Positions 36,465-48,390 are shown, counted from the stretch's first letter. The stretch is 64,000 nt of DNA from Sanderia malayensis (GCA_013076295.1 RQOL01000658.1:3918353-3982352); one strand, 5' to 3'. Notes: generated from the sequence alone by a model not told the origin. Numbers and translations are program-made.

Positions 36465-37890
36465 GCAGCAAGGCGTCGAATCTGCTAAAGAAGACATTAT
36501 GAATTTGTCACAACATGTTCTGTATAGACTTATGACGATGGTGAAGAAAAGTTCTCTCAGAATTGAGCTTAGCCTATTTACAAAAGTTGAAAAGCCTCTT
36601 CGGAGCTTTCACTTACCTTGGAAATTACTTCACCACTGACACTTTGTGACTGTTGGGCTTGTTGTTCACGCTCATGTTTTATAGAGAATTTCAATGAGAT
36701 TCCAAAACTTACCGCAATATTTTGTAATAATAAAGGATTCTACTGTTTCCCAAGAAAGGGCTGTGGCATTGTGCTCTGAAAGTCATATTTTCTTTGCGAT
36801 CGATAATATTTTCTGGGAACTGATGCGAATTGCTGAGCTGCAATTGTAATTGTAGCACAAAGGAATTAAGATGCACTGATTTACACGATGAAATATACAA
36901 AAAGAGCAAAAATTTGGTTTTCATCACCAAGGCCAACTGCTTTTGTTACAATCAATCAGTCCCATCCTGGTTCACCATTTTAAATAATCCATATTATATT
37001 TGAAGGAAAACAATATTTAAAGGCTCTACAATCTTGGACATAAATATTGGAACTTACTGTGAAAGTTGATGTTTTTGCCCTTTTTCTATATTTTGGCCCC
37101 TTTTCCCGCCCTTTTTCCATATTTTTGCCCCCTCTCCCCCGATGCAATGTTGTTAACACACATGAGCCAACTCAAACCAAAATTTACAACATTGAACAAG
37201 GGGGAGGGGGCGGCAAATTAAAATGTTGTTAAAATTGCGCCAGTTCCAATATATTTTGTCCAAGGTTGTAGCTGTTGGAAAATTCCTGAAGTTAAAGACA
37301 GTGTAGGATCAGTGAGCTCATTGATTTGACTGAAATATTTTCGTTTACCATTACTCTGACAAAAGCTGATATGCTTTGGTGGCAACTCGCTAATTTTGAT
37401 TCCAAAGTACCAAATTGTTATTGTTGACTTTGTATAAAATCAATGTTATTCAACGCAATTCAGAAGTTGGTATAGATTTGCTGCCTTTAAATTGTGCTGC
37501 TGAAAGTTGTGTCATGTCTCCGTCCAGTGAATATAACATCTTTTAATTTATTTTCATGCTTTTGTTTTGACAGTTATTTCTTTTTTAAGTTTTAAATGCC
37601 AAGCTTTATATTTGCTTCATATAAGTAAACGAACCTATATTTTCTCCTTGTTTTAAGCGTCATAAAATGGCTTAGGACACCCATTCAAAAGTAAAAACCG
37701 TGGCTTTTAAACTTCCCTTCGCAGTCGTCTTCTGCTCTTCCTATTTTCCCAGATATTTTTTAATTTCGCATTAATCCCCAATTGTTTTTTATTTGTTGAG
37801 TACCAAAGCAGGGCTTGAGCATCGAGCGATAAAAGAAGTCAAATAGAGAATTAGCAACAATTACCTTACACTATCTTTTATTATTTGCAG

Positions 37891-37969
37891 TGCGAAAGCT
37901 TATATAACGACAATGCCGATACAAGAAATTGATAAATCTGAATTGAAGTCAACAATTTGGCCAGGCCAG
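37891..37969 (+). other. Isolated exon-like stretch
   Basis: A good acceptor (TATTATTTGCAG) precedes it and a good donor (CAG|GTAAGC) follows. Within it an ATG at 37913 opens a 19-codon frame, MPIQEIDKSELKSTIWPGQ, running in phase to the donor. It resembles a first coding exon of a plus-strand gene, but no following exon is recognisable before the minus-strand array starts. It may be a relic or chance. Confidence 0.25.
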
Positions 37970-38239
37970 GTAAGCGATGCTTTAAATACAAAACTTTATA
38001 GATGTTAGAAACAACAAAATCAAAATTAAAATTAAATAAGATGCTCAATGGCCCTTTTTTGCTGTTGAACGCGTTCTTCTAGTTGTTATGGGCAGTTATG
38101 TATTGTCTCGATAGTTTTATTTTTTGGTGATACGCCCCATGACCGTTCAAAAGTTTGAAACAATATTGAAACAATAATACAACAAGGATTTTAATGTCAA
38201 CTAAAGAGGAAAGTTTTTGTAATATGGCCTAAATTGGAT

Positions 38240-38344
38240 ACCTGAGACGGGCGCTTATGCGAGGGATGGGGCTTATTTTAAATTATGGTCTGACGAAAAG
38301 GTGCTTTTATACAAGGGAGGGCACTTAGTTGAAGAAATACGGTA
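38240..38344. mobile_element. Remnant of the GGGCGTTTATT MITE family
   Basis: The right terminus (GAAGAAATACGGTA) and degenerate internal GGGCGCTTATGCGAGGG motifs match the GTPBP1 intronic MITE. The left end is missing, so it is a truncated or decayed copy. Confidence 0.55.
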
Positions 38345-38563
38345 TATGTAAATAAAGCAAAGTCTTTTGTATTTTGTGATGGTGCAAAGTGCTCTTGCTA
38401 CCAATTGGACAGTACAACATTACTTAAACGTGGATATGAGGTTGAAATTTGGTTAGTACATTGATCAACGATTATTCAACGTTTTATCAACGTTGATACT
38501 ACATCAACTCTGAAAAAACGTTGAAATAATTGATATGATGTTGGCATTTTGCAAAAGCAAAGC

Positions 38564-39869
38564 TTAATTTGTGCACAATAATGGTCCAATTGTGTAACGA
38601 AAACGCTCAGAGTTATTGCCAGTATCTCCAACTGCTATACCCATTATTGGCAAGACATTTTTCTCTTTAACATTTCCTTTATCCACACGCCACTTGGGAT
38701 CATTTTTGTCACAGTTACATTTTTCATTTCTGTCTGCACAGCTGTTTGTTACACCGCATGCGCAACCAGTGGAATTGCTAGGCCCACCACCCCAGAACTC
38801 CAGTTTTGTACCATTACGACCTTTTATCCAAGTATATCCAGTCATGCGTGCGTGATAACAATCGGCCCTTACGTGCTGTTTGCAAAAACGGGATTGGTTG
38901 ATAATTGATATGATGATATTCAGGTCTAATTCATACGTAAAATGTTTAACGTATGATCCTGGATTTTCGTAGCCTTCAACGTGTGTTAAAATTTCACTGT
39001 TGTGGCGAAAGATAGCATGTTTATATCCCCTTGGTGATTTGATGCATTCAAGCTCTACCTCATTCTTTAGATCATTGAATTTTATGGCATAAATTCCTTG
39101 TTGCCATTCGTTCATTTTCAGTGCGAGGCTGCATGACTCGTAGACACCTGCAATTGAAAGCCAACTTTAGCGAGAGTTCTAATCGACTTCTTATTTTGCA
39201 TTCGTTTTTTTGCAAATATTTACAATGCAAGTAATGAAATGCAAGTAATACCTTGTTTGATGCAGTTGCAAGTGTATGTCGGCTCTCCAAATCGCCATAT
39301 TTGAACACACTCACAGTTTTCACTGCAACCAATGCTAGTTGCTGATTTGCACAAACCATCATTCTAAAATGGAGATTAGAGATTACTATTTGCTATTTTC
39401 ATTTGAAATTTGTTAAGCACAAGGAATCATATGGTCACGTAAATATATACACAGTGATACTCATTTCAAACTTGTTACTTTTGTTTGTCATACAGAAACT
39501 CTGAATCACTTTGGTTTTAATTTGACTTACTTTATGTAGGATCTCTTCTTTCTTGAATGGTATTGCCTTTTCATCCATGAAATCCTTTTCATAAATGGAT
39601 GCAAGCAACTCGCATTTCTTTGTTTCAACATGATATATCTTGAATTTGCACTTTTCATTTCGGAGACATTTTTGAGAGCATGCTAAATCGCTTTGTGATT
39701 GTAAGCTTGCAACTACAATTCTTGACGTAGTTGCATCATCTGATTGTGCAATAGAAAATGCAGCACGCCTTGTACTCGAATGTTCTTCATCTGCAACAAT
39801 CACCAACCATAACATGCAAAGTAATGCATAGTTATGATGACTAAGTAGATGGAATCTTGTTCGTTGCAT
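38564..39869 (-). CDS. Copy A: secreted PAN-EGF-fibrinogen-like protein (intact)
   Basis: Exons are 39531-39869, 39252-39363 and 38564-39147. They join in phase (0, then 1) to 344 residues. A signal peptide or anchor (hydrophobic YALLCMLWLVIVA, about 14-26) is followed by a PAN/apple-like module (about 35-112) with SDLACSQKCLRNEKCKFKIY. A Cys-rich EGF-like exon (114-150) has NDGLCKS...GCSENCECVQ...TCNC. A fibrinogen-like domain (151-344) opens GVYESCSLAL and carries WGGGPSNSTGCACG, CNCDKNDPKW and LPIMGIAVGDTG. The last three phrases match the fibrinogen-like part of contactin-associated proteins, and from memory also coral skeletal organic matrix proteins. The likely role is extracellular binding, adhesion or matrix; the ligand is unknown. 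This is the only array copy with all frames and splice sites intact. Confidence 0.88.
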
Positions 39870-40258
39870 GGCTGCCTTTTTTTCTTTTGAAGTGATTTAA
39901 CTTCTATGCTTTTTTCAAGAAATGTGTGCGTTTACCCACAAGCCACCCGCGTTTGTATACACAGTTATATTTTTTATTGAATCGGTATTTGGTATGGCAA
40001 ATGAATTATCTACAAATCTTCAGAGAAGTAACCGATATGCTTGTCTAACATTATTTAATTGATTGAATTGTTTCAATGTGAAACCTGCTGCATGGATTTA
40101 AAAATTTGCAATTGCAATAATAGTGATTATGATCAGAAAGGAGCTTACCAGCCCTTTAAGCAAATAATTCCTTTTCAAGTTTAAGCTTAACTCAAACCGT
40201 TCGTACTTGTACATTGCTCTTCTCTGCATTACAATATATTACATTCTAAATGTTAGTT

Positions 40259-40417
40259 ATTGTTTCAAGTTAGTTATTGCTTCAAGTTAGTTATTGCTTC
40301 AAGTTAATTATTGTTTCAAGTTAGGTTTTGCTTCAAGTTAATTATTGCTTGAAGTTAGATATTGCTTCAAGTTAATTATTGTTTCAAGTTAGGTTTTGCT
40401 TCAAGTTAGTTATTGCT
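40259..40417. repeat. 17-bp minisatellite TTCAAGTTA(G/A)TTATTG(C/T)
   Basis: About nine direct tandem units of 17 bp with single-base variants (GTTAGTTATT, GTTAATTATT, GTTAGGTTTT). Confidence 0.85.
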
Positions 40418-40420
40418 TAT

Positions 40421-40649
40421 AGGATATACAGGGCCGGTTCCAGAAAATTTTCTTCGGGGGGTTTAAGCTCTTATGTACCGAGCAATTTAAAAAAAAAACC
40501 TTACCACAAAACCATATAAATTTTCGTAACATAATTTTACCGACCAAAAATCGAAATTTACCGAGTAACTCGCTAAAACTCAATTCTTGGGGGGGGGGGT
40601 GTGACACCCCCCCCCACCCCCCCCCCATGGAACCGGCCCTGAGGATATA
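40421..40649. mobile_element. hAT-type MITE (213 bp) with 8-bp TSD
   Basis: The element 40429-40641 begins CAGGGCCGGTTCCA and ends TGGAACCGGCCCTG. A perfect 8-bp direct repeat AGGATATA flanks it. The interior has long G and C runs. The CAGGG terminus and 8-bp duplication fit hAT. Open frames in it are artefacts of the homopolymers. Confidence 0.85.
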
Positions 40650-40840
40650 AGATAATGCAGAGTGCGAACGAGGCCCACCCTCCAGAAATCCGCCATTTTT
40701 CTAATTTGATACATCGAATCCGCCCTTTGTTTGAGCACGGGGATACAAAACTTCCACCCTCCAAGAGATGTCTTAGTCTAGCAGTTCGCACCACTGCAAA
40801 GTACAGTAAAGTTTGTAAATGGCATTAATATTGTAAAACC

Positions 40841-40956
40841 AACTATGACCTTTCAGTATAATGAACATAACTGTTATGTTCATTATACTGAAAGGTCATA
40901 GTTCAAATCTTTCAGATATTATGTTATGTCATAACATAATATCTGAAAGATTTGAA
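40841..40956. repeat. Two adjacent perfect hairpins
   Basis: The first has 31-bp arms (40841-40871 and 40873-40903) around a single T. The second has 27-bp arms (40902-40928 and 40930-40956), also around a single T. Pairing is perfect in both. They share two bases at the junction. No function is evident. Confidence 0.9.
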
Positions 40957-42009
40957 TTTGTCTTTGAGGCTTTTAATTTAAAATATCAATGTACTTTGAC
41001 TTTGAATGTGATAGTTCTAGCTGCGGGAGTATTGTTGGAGGGTGGGTTGTTGGAAATGTTTGCTTCACTGGCCACATGGAAAGAGCATCGGCCGTGAGCC
41101 CTCTAGATTATCTTATATCCTATCTCTATGGATATAATCAAGAGTCTATTCATAGCCCATCCATGTGCACGCTTTTTCATCTTTCCCATACCTGCAAGTC
41201 TATTGCAGTGTTTTTATAAACATACTGTTATTTAAACAGCTGCCACTTTTACTAATATGTAAATGTGCATTAATATATTCATGTGCTATTGATTATTCAG
41301 GCGACTAAAGTAGGAGTCTCGTCTCACTTTTTATCAAAAGACCTTATAGAACCAACTTCACTCATAACCTAAAGTCTGACTACTCACAAGACTAACTGCA
41401 TTGCGTCCCTGTACCTTACTTGTATCTCGCTCAGTGCAGGGGGTTTGTGGACTTACTGAATAAAATTTGGCAAAGTATTGAACATTTGGACTGGGGAATG
41501 GAAAATTTAAATTTTTTGCTTTTTTGTGGACTTGCGACAATTTTTGTCAGATGAGAGGTCCGCGCTGAAGGCGCAACGGGCGAGAAGCGCAAGAAAAGAT
41601 TTTTTACTCTCGGCTGGGTTGGGTCTTACCTCATGTACAAAATAAGTTAAAAGTTATGCTACCAAGGGGTAGACCTCGGCTTTTAAAACGGCAAATGTTG
41701 ATTGTCAAATGTTGATTTAAATTTGCCAGTTGGTTTAAATTAGTATAAGTTTTCTATGAATTACTATATTACTGTGTAGTTACCAACTTTAAAATATTTA
41801 TGAAAAAAAAAATGAAAAAAAACTCCTTTTGTTTTTCTTGAAGTTTGATTGGCTGCCCCTTTTACACAAAATGCCACACTATACTGTACTGTACTGTACT
41901 AAATTGTACTATGCTACTATACTAATATGCATATTGTTAGGATATTTTATTGGTATTGTGACAGTGCTAAATTTGTATACAACTATTTTTCTTTTCCCCT
42001 AAAACTGAC

Positions 42010-44233
42010 TTAAATTCTGCACAATAATGGTCCGATTGTGTAGCGAAAACGATCAGAGCCATCACCCATGTCTCCAACTGCTATACCCGTTATTGGCAAG
42101 AAAATCTTCCCTTCAACATCTCCTTCATCCACACGCCATTTGTAGTCATTTTTGTCACAGTTGCATTTTTTATTTTTTTTAACACAACTGCTTGTTACTC
42201 CGCATGCGCAACCAGTGGAGTTGCCAGGCCCACCACCCCAGAAATCCAGCTTTGTACCATTTCGGTCTTTTATCCAAGTATAACCAGTCATGTATGCGTT
42301 ATAGCAATCACCTCTTACGTGTTGTTTGCAGCTCATTGATTGTTCGATAATTGAAATGATGGAATTTAGGTCGAATTCATATGTAAAATTCTTGACATAT
42401 GATCCAGGATCTTCGTATCCTTCAACTTGGGTTAATAATTCACTGTCGTGATGAAGCACTAGAAATGAATTCCCTTTTTCATTTTCAAGCATTCACCTTT
42501 TATCTCATATTGCAAACCTCTCGGTTTGATAACATAAATCCCTTGTTGCCAATTGTTTTTATTCAGTGCTTCTTTGCATGATTTGTAGACACCTGCAATT
42601 TTATATAAATGTGTCATTCTCTTTTCAAATTTATATTGTATCACCTGTATGAAATTTATACCGGTCCAATGGTCTTGCGAGTTAACTGTCACGCGAGGAT
42701 AAAAAAGCGCTATAGATCGGCTGAGCTATTTTTCTGCGAGCTTAATTCAATCCCCAACTCCTCTTTTAAAACAGTCTTGTTTTATCCACGGTGGATAAAA
42801 CAAAACTGTTTCAAATTCAAATGATTGCATTGCAAAGGTGTAGTGGATAATCCACCATACCTTTGTGATCATTTGAATTTGTCGTTGTTATATAGTGTTT
42901 TCTCAAGAATAACATTGCTTCGGGGGGGGGGGAGATAAAGAATATGTTATGAAAGAGCAAAACCATAAGTATACCATGACTTTTGGGCACTTTTGTGCAG
43001 GAAAGAGCTAAACGCAGAGCGATGAAACTATTTAATTTTCATTTCGAGAATGCAAAGCTGAAGTAAAAGCTGGCAACTGGCAGAATATCCTGCAAAGCTC
43101 ACTTTTTCAACATGAAAAGCTCGCTGTTTCCAATGTTTTGTTTTCCGAAAATCTAGTGGTAATCGCGATTAGATGCCCATAGACGTAGAACCGAGGCGCT
43201 TGCGTCCCCCAAGCTTTGAACAAGTGCTTTTTTGGAGTCGAGACATTCCCTTTTTAGGTCCTCCTTTTGGATTGCATTTATGTTCATAAAGGGACATTTT
43301 TGGAGTGAAAACAGAGCGCGGTTGCAAATATTTCCCAGAGCCTCTGCCCCTGGCTTTCCAGCTATGTACATCTCTTCAAACTTCACAATACACTTTAGCG
43401 TCCCTTCTATTACTAACCGAGCACAAATAGCTGTGAATCATGAAAAGTGCCTTCGAAATAACCCCTTTTGGCATATTAAGCAGTGATGAAAAATCCCTAA
43501 AATATACACTTCTCTTGTAGCTACCTTCAAAAGAGGGGCTGGTATTAAGCACAGATTTCAGCAAAAACCTAATCAATATTTCCATTTAATTTTATCTTTC
43601 TTCCAAAATATACTAAGGAATCAATACCTTGTTTGGTGCAGCTGCAAGTGTATGTCGGCTCTTCAAATCGCCATGTTTGAACACACTCGCAATTTTCACT
43701 GCAACCAGTGCTTGATTCTGATTTGCACAAACCATTTTTCTAAAATGATAATTCCGGAGTTAACCATTTACTTTTTTAGTTAGAATTGAATAAGACAGAA
43801 ATTCTTGTATCGACACAGTTAGGAATGAATATCCACTTTAAACTTGTTACTTATTTGTCATACAAACACTCTAAGCATTTAGTTTCCTGTGGCTTACCTT
43901 GGTTAAGATCTTCTCTTTCTTGAATGGTATTGCTTTTTCATTGTTGAAATCTTCTTCAGAGATGAATGCTAGCAACTCGCATTTCTTTGTTTCAACATGA
44001 TATATCTTGAATTTGCAATTTTCATTTCGGAGACATTTTTGAGAGCATGCTAAATCGCTTTGTGATTGTAAGCTTGCAACTACAACTCTTGACGTAGTTG
44101 CATCATCTGATTGTGCAATAGAAAATGCAGCACGCTTTGTACTCGAATGTTCTTCATCTGCAACAATTACCAACCACAACATGCAGAGTAATGCATAAGT
44201 ATGACTTAGTAGATGGAACCTCTTTCGCTGCAT
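42010..44233 (-). pseudogene. Copy B: PAN-EGF-fibrinogen-like gene with a frameshift
   Basis: Exons are 43898-44233, 43628-43739 and 42010-42592, with the same phases and layout as copy A. Exons 1 and 2 are open: signal sequence from MQRKRFHLL, PAN-like module, EGF-like KNGLCKS...CECVQTW. In exon 3 one base is missing in an A/T run at about 42472-42480 compared with copies C and D. The frame therefore shifts after GECLKM and stops within a few codons, while the rest of the fibrinogen-like domain (WGGGPGNSTGCACG, CNCDKNDYKW) is open in another frame. Either this is a young pseudogene or the base was lost in sequencing. An upstream in-frame Met exists 24 codons earlier, but MQRKRF matches the other copies. 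Confidence 0.8.
42769..42881. repeat. Second double hairpin, near copy B
   Basis: Arms 42769-42789 and 42791-42811 pair with one mismatch around a single G. Directly next, about 42812-42846 pairs imperfectly with 42850-42881 (CAAATTCAAATGAT / ATCATTTGAATTTG). It lies just upstream of copy B exon 3, inside its second intron. Confidence 0.75.
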
Positions 44234-44858
44234 GGCTGCCTTTTTTTCTTTTGAAGCAGCTAGTTCAATTTTCAAAGCAGCATTTATAAAAATATGCAAG
44301 GCCACCTGTATTTGTATTCACTGCTAGTTTATTTATTGCATCGGTATATTTTATGCTACAAAATTCATAACTAAGTAATCTATAAAACTTAACAGATATC
44401 ACCAATTTGTTTTTTATACATTATCAATTTGATGGAATGGTTCAATGTGGAACCGGTTGAATGGAAATTATAATTTAATAATTTACATTTGCAATAATGT
44501 AAATTATTCTTATGTGTGTGCAAAATTAGCGGCTAAAGCTGTATGCATAAAATGACAACGCTGATTACTTTATTTATATCAAGAGTGGACATGGTGTCAG
44601 CTTGTAGGCTGATACATAAGTCCCTAAGTTCCACATTGAGTGAAGAAAACAAGTGAGATACAGGGACGCAATGTAGTGAGTCTAGGCACCTACTACAGAT
44701 TGTAACAATTCAAACATTTTAGGGTGCTTGCATCATAATTTAAGTGTCAAGTGTGTATGCATATACAGCTATGGCTAGTTGTATTAAGTTGCCGTGAAAA
44801 TAGTTCATTAATCTTGTTAGAGTGCTAGATTGTAAAAACTAATCTTTCAAAAACTGAC

Positions 44859-46147
44859 TCAAATTCTACACAATAATGGTCCAATTGTGAAGCGAAAATA
44901 CTCAGGATAACTGGAATCTCCCGTGTCTCCAACTGCTATACCAGTTATTGGCAAAACATTTTTCTCTTTAACATCTCCTTTATCCACACGCCAGTTGTGA
45001 TCATTTTTGTCACAGTTGCATTGCTTTGCCATATCGGCACAGCTGTTTGTTACACCGCATGCGCAACCAGTGGAGTTGCTAGGCCCACTACCCCAGAAAT
45101 CCAGCTTTGTGCCATTACGACCATTTATCCAAGTATAGCCAGTCATATCTGCGTGATAACAATCAGCCCTTGTCTGTTGTTTGCAGCTAATTGAGTGTTC
45201 GATAATTGATATGATGGTATTCTGGTCGAATTCATACTTGAAATTCTTAACGTATGACCCTGGAGCTTCGTATCCTTCAACTTGGGTTAACAATTCACTG
45301 TCATGATGGAGCACAAAAAATGAATTCCCTTTTGGCATTTTCAAGCATTCACCTTTTATCTCACTCTGCAAACCATCTGGTTTTATGACATAGATCCCTT
45401 GTTGCCAATTGTTTTTATTCAGTGCTTCTTTGCATGATTTGTAGACACCTGCAATTGAGAGCAAAATTTAGCGAGAAGCCTTGTCAAGCTTTTCGTTTTG
45501 AGGTTATTGTTCCAAATTAATCTGAAGAAACAGTACCTTGTTTGGTGCAGCTGCAAGTGTATATCAGCTCTCCAAATCGCCATGTTTGAACACACTCGCA
45601 ATTTTCACTGCAACCAGTGCTGTTTGCTGACTTGCACAAACCATCCTTCTAAAATAGAGATAACAGATTACTATTTACTATTTCATTTGAAATTTGTTAA
45701 GCACAAGGAATCATATGGTCACATAAATATATACACAGTGATACTCATCTAAAACTTGTTATTTTTATTTGTCATGCAGAAACTCTAAATTACTTTGGTT
45801 TTAATTTGACTTACTTTATGTGGATCTCTTCTTTCTTGAATGGTATTGCCTTTTCATTGTTGAAATCTTCTTTATAAATGGATGAAAGCAACTCGCATTT
45901 CTTTGTTTCACATGATATATCTTGAATTTGCACTTTTCATTTCGGAGACATTTTGAGAGCATGCTAAATCGCTTTGTGATTGGAAGCTTGCAACTACAAC
46001 TCTTGACGTAGTTGCATCATCTGATTGTGCAATAGAAAATACAGCACGCTTTGTACTCAAATGTTCTTCATCTGCAACAATTATCAACCACAACATGCAA
46101 AGTAATGCACAAGTATGACCAAGTTTATGGAGTCCTGTTTGTTTCAT
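44859..46147 (-). pseudogene. Copy C: PAN-EGF-fibrinogen-like gene, exon 1 with three 1-nt deletions
   Basis: Exons are 45815-46147, 45537-45648 and 44859-45448. Exon 3 is fully open and encodes a complete fibrinogen-like domain (GVYKSCKEAL, WGSGPSNSTGCACG, CNCDKNDHNW). Exon 1 starts MKQTGLHKLG and is open through the signal sequence. Compared with the other copies it lacks one base at each of about 45951-45954, 45909-45911 and 45820-45823. The three losses sum to one codon, so both ends of the exon are in the normal frame, but the PAN-like core is garbled between them. Clustered single-base losses in runs make sequencing or assembly error a serious alternative to true decay. Confidence 0.75.
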
Positions 46148-48012
46148 GGTTGCCTTTTTTTGAAGTGATTTAACTTTTAAATCTGCTTCATAAAAATATA
46201 TCCGAAACCACCTGTATCTGTATGCAATTTATCTTCTTAGATGGACCGGTAGATTATATACCCACATGGGGTCATATTTGGCAAGTTCATATAGCTTCAC
46301 CTGTTTATTTTTCCAATGCAATCAAAATAGCCAATTGCGTTTTTGTTGCCATGGGCTGAATGGAACAGGTTGCATCAAACTCAAACCGGTCAACAATGAA
46401 GTTTAGCATCTTGCATGCGATTGTTTACTTTATGCAATATTTTATTAAAATATTCATCCAACGTTTCACTTTTCAGAAGTCTTGATCATGACTTTCTGAA
46501 CAAGCGAAAACTCATTTTAATGGAATGTGATTCCTTGTATTTTTGAGTGAAATTGACGTTTTGTTTCAGAAATGATTTCTATATTTTCATTTTACATCGA
46601 GTATTGCCATTTACATGTTTGCTTTTTATACGAAAGTGGTTTGTGAGTAGCTAGAACTAGGATAGCCAAAATTTAAGAAACTTAGTACTAGCTCAAGAAT
46701 AACTAAGAAATGTAAAGCTTTAGCAATATTTCTCCTTTGTAAAACTTCAGTTTTTAGAAAAGGGACATTGATTCTAGTTTGTGCACGACAATGCCTGAGT
46801 AATTTGCAAGATGAACATGTCTGTACATGCTACTTAGTATGCCACACTATTCTGGCCTAATAGGTATTCTAAATGCCAAGCCAAATCTTTATTTTGTAGT
46901 TTATGTGTTCAGGTGTCCGTTTACAAATAAACATGATTTCTGTTTTAGTCCATTTGCTCCGTGTTTTGTCTTTGCATAGCAACATATTGTTTTAATCTTG
47001 CCTTTTCACTAATTGTTTTCATAATTTTCTTTGATATATTATTTCCCCGTTGTGTTTAAACTTGCTGGTAATTTGTGTATGCGTCTTTTGTATTTTATCT
47101 GGAGATTACGGCAACATTTATAGCACAGATAATTATATTCATCAGTCTCGCGGGGCAAATTGATGTGGTTGCTTGGTGGCAAATAATCGGTAGGTCAAGT
47201 CTACAGGGTTAATTATTAATGTTTGTATGATTCGTATGGAACTCGAGTTTTCATTCCTGGCACTTACTTTTCGGGGCTTCTCTGGATAGAGAACAAGCCT
47301 ACGAAAAACATGTCTAATTTATAGACATGGGATTTATCAAGCAATCGGGTAACAAAATCTGAAGGCATTTTTGGCATCTGTGAGGGTAGGTGGTAATTTT
47401 AGCCTTGGGAACATTCTGGCAAATTTGCCATTGTGACGTAATCGATGACGTCATGTAACCACGGTCACAAGAAATCCGACCTCCGAATATCCGACCGGTG
47501 ATTGGTTCACTGGAAAGAGCATCTGAAACCGAACAAACAATTATAAAACACTAATATAATTGACTTATCTTTCGAGAGATATAGCCATTTCAAAAGCGTC
47601 GAAAACTTCAAAATGGCGGATAGCAAAATTCTGCTCGATTCGGATATCTGCACCGAATTAAACGAATGGAGGGTTTATTTCATTATTAATGCAGCAAAAC
47701 AGTAAAATGATAATCAACAAATTTAAATGGGAACTACTGACCTGAAATTAAAGCTAAATATAAAGATCAAATTTGATTGTTACGTTGTGGAAGCAATTCA
47801 TCAAAGGAACCGTCACTTGAAGAGAAATTAGACAGTTCCCCACATACTTTCTTCATCACAAAAATCAGAAACTTCTGGTTCTTTTGTTCTACTTACTGCA
47901 CTTTCCTTATCACCTTTCTCACCTCCGTCGTACATTTTTCATCTGTGCCTATTTGCTTGGCCAAAACAATTTGACTTGCTTCTAACTTTTTTTTCCTTCT
48001 TTGTCTTTTCCC
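46148..48012. other. Spacer between copies C and D
   Basis: 46148-47156 is the duplicated upstream flank shared with copy D (50335-50900). It has an extra block of about 410 bp at 46381-46795 that the D flank lacks. 47157-48012 is unique and holds a CRE-like site. There is no clear gene. Confidence 0.6.
47446..47453. promoter_or_regulatory. CRE/ATF-like palindrome TGACGTCA
   Basis: A perfect 8-bp CRE, with a second half site (TGACGTAA) 12 bp to the left. It lies about 940 bp from the start of the minus-strand ORF at 48013-48390, so a link to any gene is uncertain. Confidence 0.25.
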
Positions 48013-48390
48013 TTATTTGGTGCTACCATCATCACTCTTTTCCGAATCTGCTTCTTGTGGATCTCGTTGCTTAGCCCCCAACTTCTTTGGTTTCCTATTC
48101 AATGACAGAGATGGGGGCAACTTTTTCCCTTTGAACCAAACAGGCGCAACAAGCTGGTCTTCTTCATCCCATTTCCATCCATCCATTTCCATTGAAGCAT
48201 CTGGTATCATTATTTCAGTGCAGCGAAGCCAGTGAAATAGCTGATAATTCACTCTTTTGATTGCTTCTTCAGCTGAATCTGGATCCGGAAGAATGCCACT
48301 TGACAACTTTACTTTCAACTCTTTATAAATTCGCAATCGGGTCATGATTAAAGGCAAGCTTGGTGACTTGTGTCCCATTCTTGTCCGCAT
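48013..48390 (-). CDS. Unrecognised 125-residue ORF, perhaps mobile-element derived
   Basis: The frame begins MRTRMGHKSPSLPL. It has a helical stretch (SAEEAIKRVNYQLFHWLRC, about 39-57), then MDGWKWDEEDQLVAPVWFKG (about 70-89), a Lys-rich turn and an acidic SEKSDDGSTK end. There is no signal peptide. The WKW...PVWF.G..LPPSL phrase reminds me of C-terminal parts of multi-copy transposon-associated proteins in cnidarians, from memory and unverified. No inverted ends were found around it. It separates the duplicated C and D blocks. It could be an exon of a larger gene or a relic. Confidence 0.4.
   Translation of the reverse strand: MRTRMGHKSPSLPLIMTRLRIYKELKVKLSSGILPDPDSAEEAIKRVNYQLFHWLRCTEIMIPDASMEMDGWKWDEEDQLVAPVWFKGKKLPPSLSLNRKPKKLGAKQRDPQEADSEKSDDGSTK

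Larger units (their letters stand above)
36700..38563. other. Intergenic DNA, mostly featureless
   Basis: AT-rich. It contains C-rich and G-rich short runs (37110-37215), an isolated exon-like stretch and a MITE remnant, both listed separately. Nothing else is recognised. Confidence 0.5.
39870..42009. other. Spacer between copies A and B
   Basis: It contains the upstream region of copy A, a 17-bp minisatellite, a hAT MITE and a double perfect hairpin (all listed), and a TACTG-type run near 41880-41935. There is no recognisable gene. Confidence 0.6.

Noticed and set aside
40410..40794. Overlapping Gly/Pro-rich minus-strand frames
   Set aside because: They are produced by the C and G runs of the hAT MITE.
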